Shown piece by piece: positions 5,205-6,716 of a stretch of DNA of 6,716 nucleotides (the stretch's first letter is position 1; each line of letters begins with the position of its first letter). The notes beneath the pieces are model-generated. The model was given only the letters and a program-made list of their open reading frames with translations, had not been told where the DNA came from and ran no database searches. The DNA is taken from contig JACOVN010000057.1 of assembly GCA_016177315.1 (NCBI GenBank), positions 1-6,716 on the forward strand, read 5' to 3'. A program made the translations under genes and the position numbers. The stretch comes from Candidatus Woesearchaeota archaeon. GTDB lineage: Archaea > Nanobdellota > Nanobdellia > Woesearchaeales > UBA12501.

Positions 5205-5771
5205 TTATAGTACCAGTGCCATCAGAACCCCAAGGAGGGTGATAGAGACGCCAAGGAAACAGGCAAGCTGGAACATCCCTCTCATAAACTGTATCGGCAT
5301 CCCCATCAGTATTCTCAGGAACAGCACGGCGAGGAAAGCCCCTCCGGCAAATATCGATAAGTACAGCATCCCCTGGCCGAAGGCCTGCATCGCAGCAATG
5401 AGAATGAGGAAAAAGGTAAGGGTTGCGATCATTGCATGGAAGACATGCAAAACAATGCCATACTTCTCGCTCTGGTACTTCAAATCCGTCTGCTGAATAC
5501 CCTTTTTTGCCAAAAACAATGCGAGGGAAGCGATGGCCAGAACCAGGAACGCTTCAATGCTCGGCTGGAAAGGATAAGGCAGGAAATGTTGGAACACTAA
5601 CAACAACACTCCTGCAGAGAGTATGTAGAACAAATAGGGAATATTCCAGGAGGAGAGCATTGTCTCTCCTTTCCTGTTCCCCACCAAGGGAACCTTACTC
5701 ACCTTTTTATCGTCCAGGGTATGCTCCAATCCCAGCAAAAAGCCCAGGACGGCAATAATCGCTACTAACAT
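5205..5771 (-). CDS. Unrecognised six-helix membrane protein
   Basis: I do not recognise the family. With the ATG at 5771 the protein has 188 residues; a GTG at 5774 would add one more at the N-terminus. Numbering from that GTG, membrane helices are visible at about 2-17, 46-66, 72-90, 106-131, 135-157 and 165-188. The loop after helix 1 holds GLEHTLDDKK (15-24). Helix 4 begins KYGIVLHVFHAMIATL and contains HxxH (H110, H113). With E17, H18, D21 and D22 these could make a metal or proton site, but that is a guess. The last helix (FQLACFLGVS, then LLGVLMALVL) is echoed by the 27-residue ORF at 4143-4226. The gene precedes the methyltransferase on the same strand, but 178 bases and a separate TATA box lie between them, so they are probably not one operon. 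It is divergent from the SAM hydrolase gene. Confidence 0.8.
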   Translation of the reverse strand: MLVAIIAVLGFLLGLEHTLDDKKVSKVPLVGNRKGETMLSSWNIPYLFYILSAGVLLLVFQHFLPYPFQPSIEAFLVLAIASLALFLAKKGIQQTDLKYQSEKYGIVLHVFHAMIATLTFFLILIAAMQAFGQGMLYLSIFAGGAFLAVLFLRILMGMPIQFMRGMFQLACFLGVSITLLGVLMALVL

Positions 5772-5803
5772 CACAATCCCTTACACTACTCTTGGAAAGT
5801 ACT

Positions 5804-5813
5804 CTTTTATAAG
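5804..5813 (-). promoter_or_regulatory. TATA box of the six-helix membrane protein gene
   Basis: The minus strand reads CTTATAAAAG. It sits about 40 bases before the ATG at 5771, which predicts a leader of roughly 10 bases ending AAGGGATT. This is slightly longer than the leaderless arrangement of most other genes here. Confidence 0.45.
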
Positions 5814-5894
5814 CATTGTGATGCTGGACAATATAGAATTTTCGTTGACTATACCACCCACGTACTGAGATAGAGCAACGAGCCAGAAGAAACA

Positions 5895-5902
5895 TTTTTT
5901 AA
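5895..5902 (+). promoter_or_regulatory. TATA box of the SAM hydrolase gene; sets the start at 5925
   Basis: GAAAC-A-TTTTTTAA gives a purine-rich BRE-like element followed by a TATA-like tract. The first T is exactly 30 bases before the ATG at 5925. This favours ATG 5925 as the start rather than the in-frame TTG at 5913, in line with the family's usual beginning (a hydrophobic strand leading into TDF). Confidence 0.5.
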
Positions 5903-5924
5903 TGGGTGTGCTTTGATAGGGAAC

Positions 5925-6650
5925 ATGATCGCCACCCTCACAGATTTTATGGATTCTGAGTATCTGGGTGTTATGAAAGGAGTTATCTATTCCATTGCTC
6001 CGAAAGCCATCATTACAGACCTCTACAAAAAGGTAAAGCCCCAGAATATTGAGGAAGGAGCATGGATTCTGCTGACAACGTACAAATATTTTCCCAAAGG
6101 CACCATCTTTCTGTGTGTGGTGGATCCCGGCGTTGGGGGAAAAAGAGACTGCTTGGCTGTAAAAACAAAAAATTATTACTTTGTTGGCCCGGATAATGGC
6201 ATTTTCTACCCAACGGTACAAGAAGACAAAGTGGAAAAGGTGGTACAATTAGCGACTATAGAAGCAGCACCGACATTCCATGGAAGGGATGTCTTTGCCA
6301 AGGCAGCAGGAAAATTGGAGAAAAGCATTCCAATAGAAAAATTAGGTAAGCCAGGCAAAATCAAGGTCAAAGAGGAATTCTATCTACAGGGTAGGACTGG
6401 GGAAATTGTCAGGATTGATGAGTACGGGAACATTATCACGAATCTCCCCCATATTGGAAAGAAGGAATATCTGGCAAAAACAAGAACCTATGAACAGCGA
6501 ATACAATTCTATGAAACATACGAAGAAGCTCCAAGCAATCAGTTATTTTTAATCCAAGGCTCTGCCAATACTTTGGAAATCTCTCTCAAAAATGGCAAAG
6601 CAATAGATTTATGGGATGTGGATACGAAAGCAAGGATAACGATTGAGTAA
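5925..6650 (+). CDS. SAM hydroxide adenosyltransferase (SAM hydrolase, DUF62 family)
   Basis: Members of this family attack S-adenosyl-L-methionine with an activated water, giving adenosine and L-methionine; halogenating relatives make 5'-halo-adenosine. The 241 residues match the usual two-domain length. The triad described for the Pyrococcus enzyme (Asp, Arg, His) is visible as D67 and R74 in VVDPGVGGKR (65-74) and H119 in TFHGRDVF (117-124). Other family marks are TLTDF (4-8), GVMKGVI (15-21), VGPDNGIF (87-94) and the C-terminal DEYGNIITNL (165-174), where the family binds SAM. The Gly that normally follows TDF is Met9 here. The Arg-type triad points to hydrolase rather than halogenase activity. 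The gene is divergent from a membrane protein gene, with 153 bases between the two starts. The biological use of SAM hydrolysis in archaea is not settled; control of SAM levels is a guess. Confidence 0.92.
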   Translation: MIATLTDFMDSEYLGVMKGVIYSIAPKAIITDLYKKVKPQNIEEGAWILLTTYKYFPKGTIFLCVVDPGVGGKRDCLAVKTKNYYFVGPDNGIFYPTVQEDKVEKVVQLATIEAAPTFHGRDVFAKAAGKLEKSIPIEKLGKPGKIKVKEEFYLQGRTGEIVRIDEYGNIITNLPHIGKKEYLAKTRTYEQRIQFYETYEEAPSNQLFLIQGSANTLEISLKNGKAIDLWDVDTKARITIE

Positions 6651-6658
6651 ATTTTTTC
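6651..6658 (+). terminator. Possible oligo-T terminator after the SAM hydrolase gene
   Basis: Directly after the TAA stop the plus strand has six T residues (6652-6657). Archaeal RNA polymerase often stops at oligo-T tracts without a hairpin. The remaining bases to 6716 are A/T-rich; ACTTATAAG near 6697-6705 could be a TATA box for a gene beyond the window. Confidence 0.35.
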
Positions 6659-6716
6659 TGACAGAGTTGAATTATTTACAGCAAATATTAATAGAGACTT
6701 ATAAGAAATACATACG

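Noticed and set aside
5821..5868. 15-codon plus-strand ORF starting MLDNIEF
   Set aside because: It is too short, with no suitably spaced promoter or ribosome binding site and no similarity seen.
5818..5869. C/D box guide RNA candidate (GTGATGC followed by CTGA)
   Set aside because: The C box has a mismatch at its end, there is no convincing D'/C' pair between, and a closing stem is lacking.
5851..5879. Bacterial-like -35 element (TTGACT) that might be a sigma region 4 target
   Set aside because: No -10-like hexamer occurs 16-18 bases downstream, and a single hexamer match is expected by chance.
5913..5924. TTG at 5913 as the start of the SAM hydrolase
   Set aside because: ATG 5925 gives the usual family N-terminus and sits 30 bases after the TATA box.
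5781..6248. Minus-strand open frame of 155 codons across the SAM hydrolase start
   Set aside because: It is antisense to the catalytic motifs of a well-supported enzyme.

Overview
The window most likely comes from an archaeon, perhaps of a DPANN-type lineage; the lineage is a guess and no rRNA is present. Three of the six main genes (the divergent pair at 1312/1423 and the gene at 5925) have an A/T-rich TATA-like box about 29-30 bases upstream of the start codon and no Shine-Dalgarno sequence. The isoaspartyl methyltransferase gene at 5026 has one about 32 bases upstream. This is the layout of archaeal leaderless transcripts. The Nudix hydrolase and SAM hydrolase are also common in archaea.

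Layout. (1) 1-184: the 3' end of an alanine-aminotransferase-like gene. It meets, with no gap, the stop codon of (2) 185-1312 on the minus strand, a 375-residue protein that joins a bacterial sigma-70 region 4 to a bacterial RNA polymerase alpha-subunit C-terminal domain (alpha-CTD). This is the most remarkable gene here. (3) 1313-1422: a very A/T-rich divergent promoter region with a 9-bp inverted repeat. (4) 1423-4153: a two-gene plus-strand operon of a Nudix hydrolase and a 762-residue membrane protein. The membrane protein has a spermidine-synthase-like domain set between two homologous blocks of membrane helices. (5) 4143-5026, minus strand: a protein-L-isoaspartate methyltransferase made as a predicted lipoprotein, followed by a tiny coupled ORF that resembles the C-terminus of the next membrane protein. 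(6) 5027-5204: a compact divergent promoter, a long inverted repeat and a possible small secreted peptide. (7) 5205-5771, minus strand: an unrecognised six-helix membrane protein. (8) 5925-6650: a SAM hydroxide adenosyltransferase with an intact catalytic triad.

How the genes relate. Three products have SAM-type folds or chemistry (the spermidine-synthase-like protein, the methyltransferase and the SAM hydrolase), but nothing proves a shared pathway. The sigma4/alpha-CTD protein is a candidate transcription regulator. It keeps the residues bacteria use to read the -35 element and UP-element DNA, but it lacks the sigma domain that binds and melts the -10 element, so it should not act as a complete sigma factor. 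No CRISPR array, tRNA, rRNA, transposase or integrase was seen.
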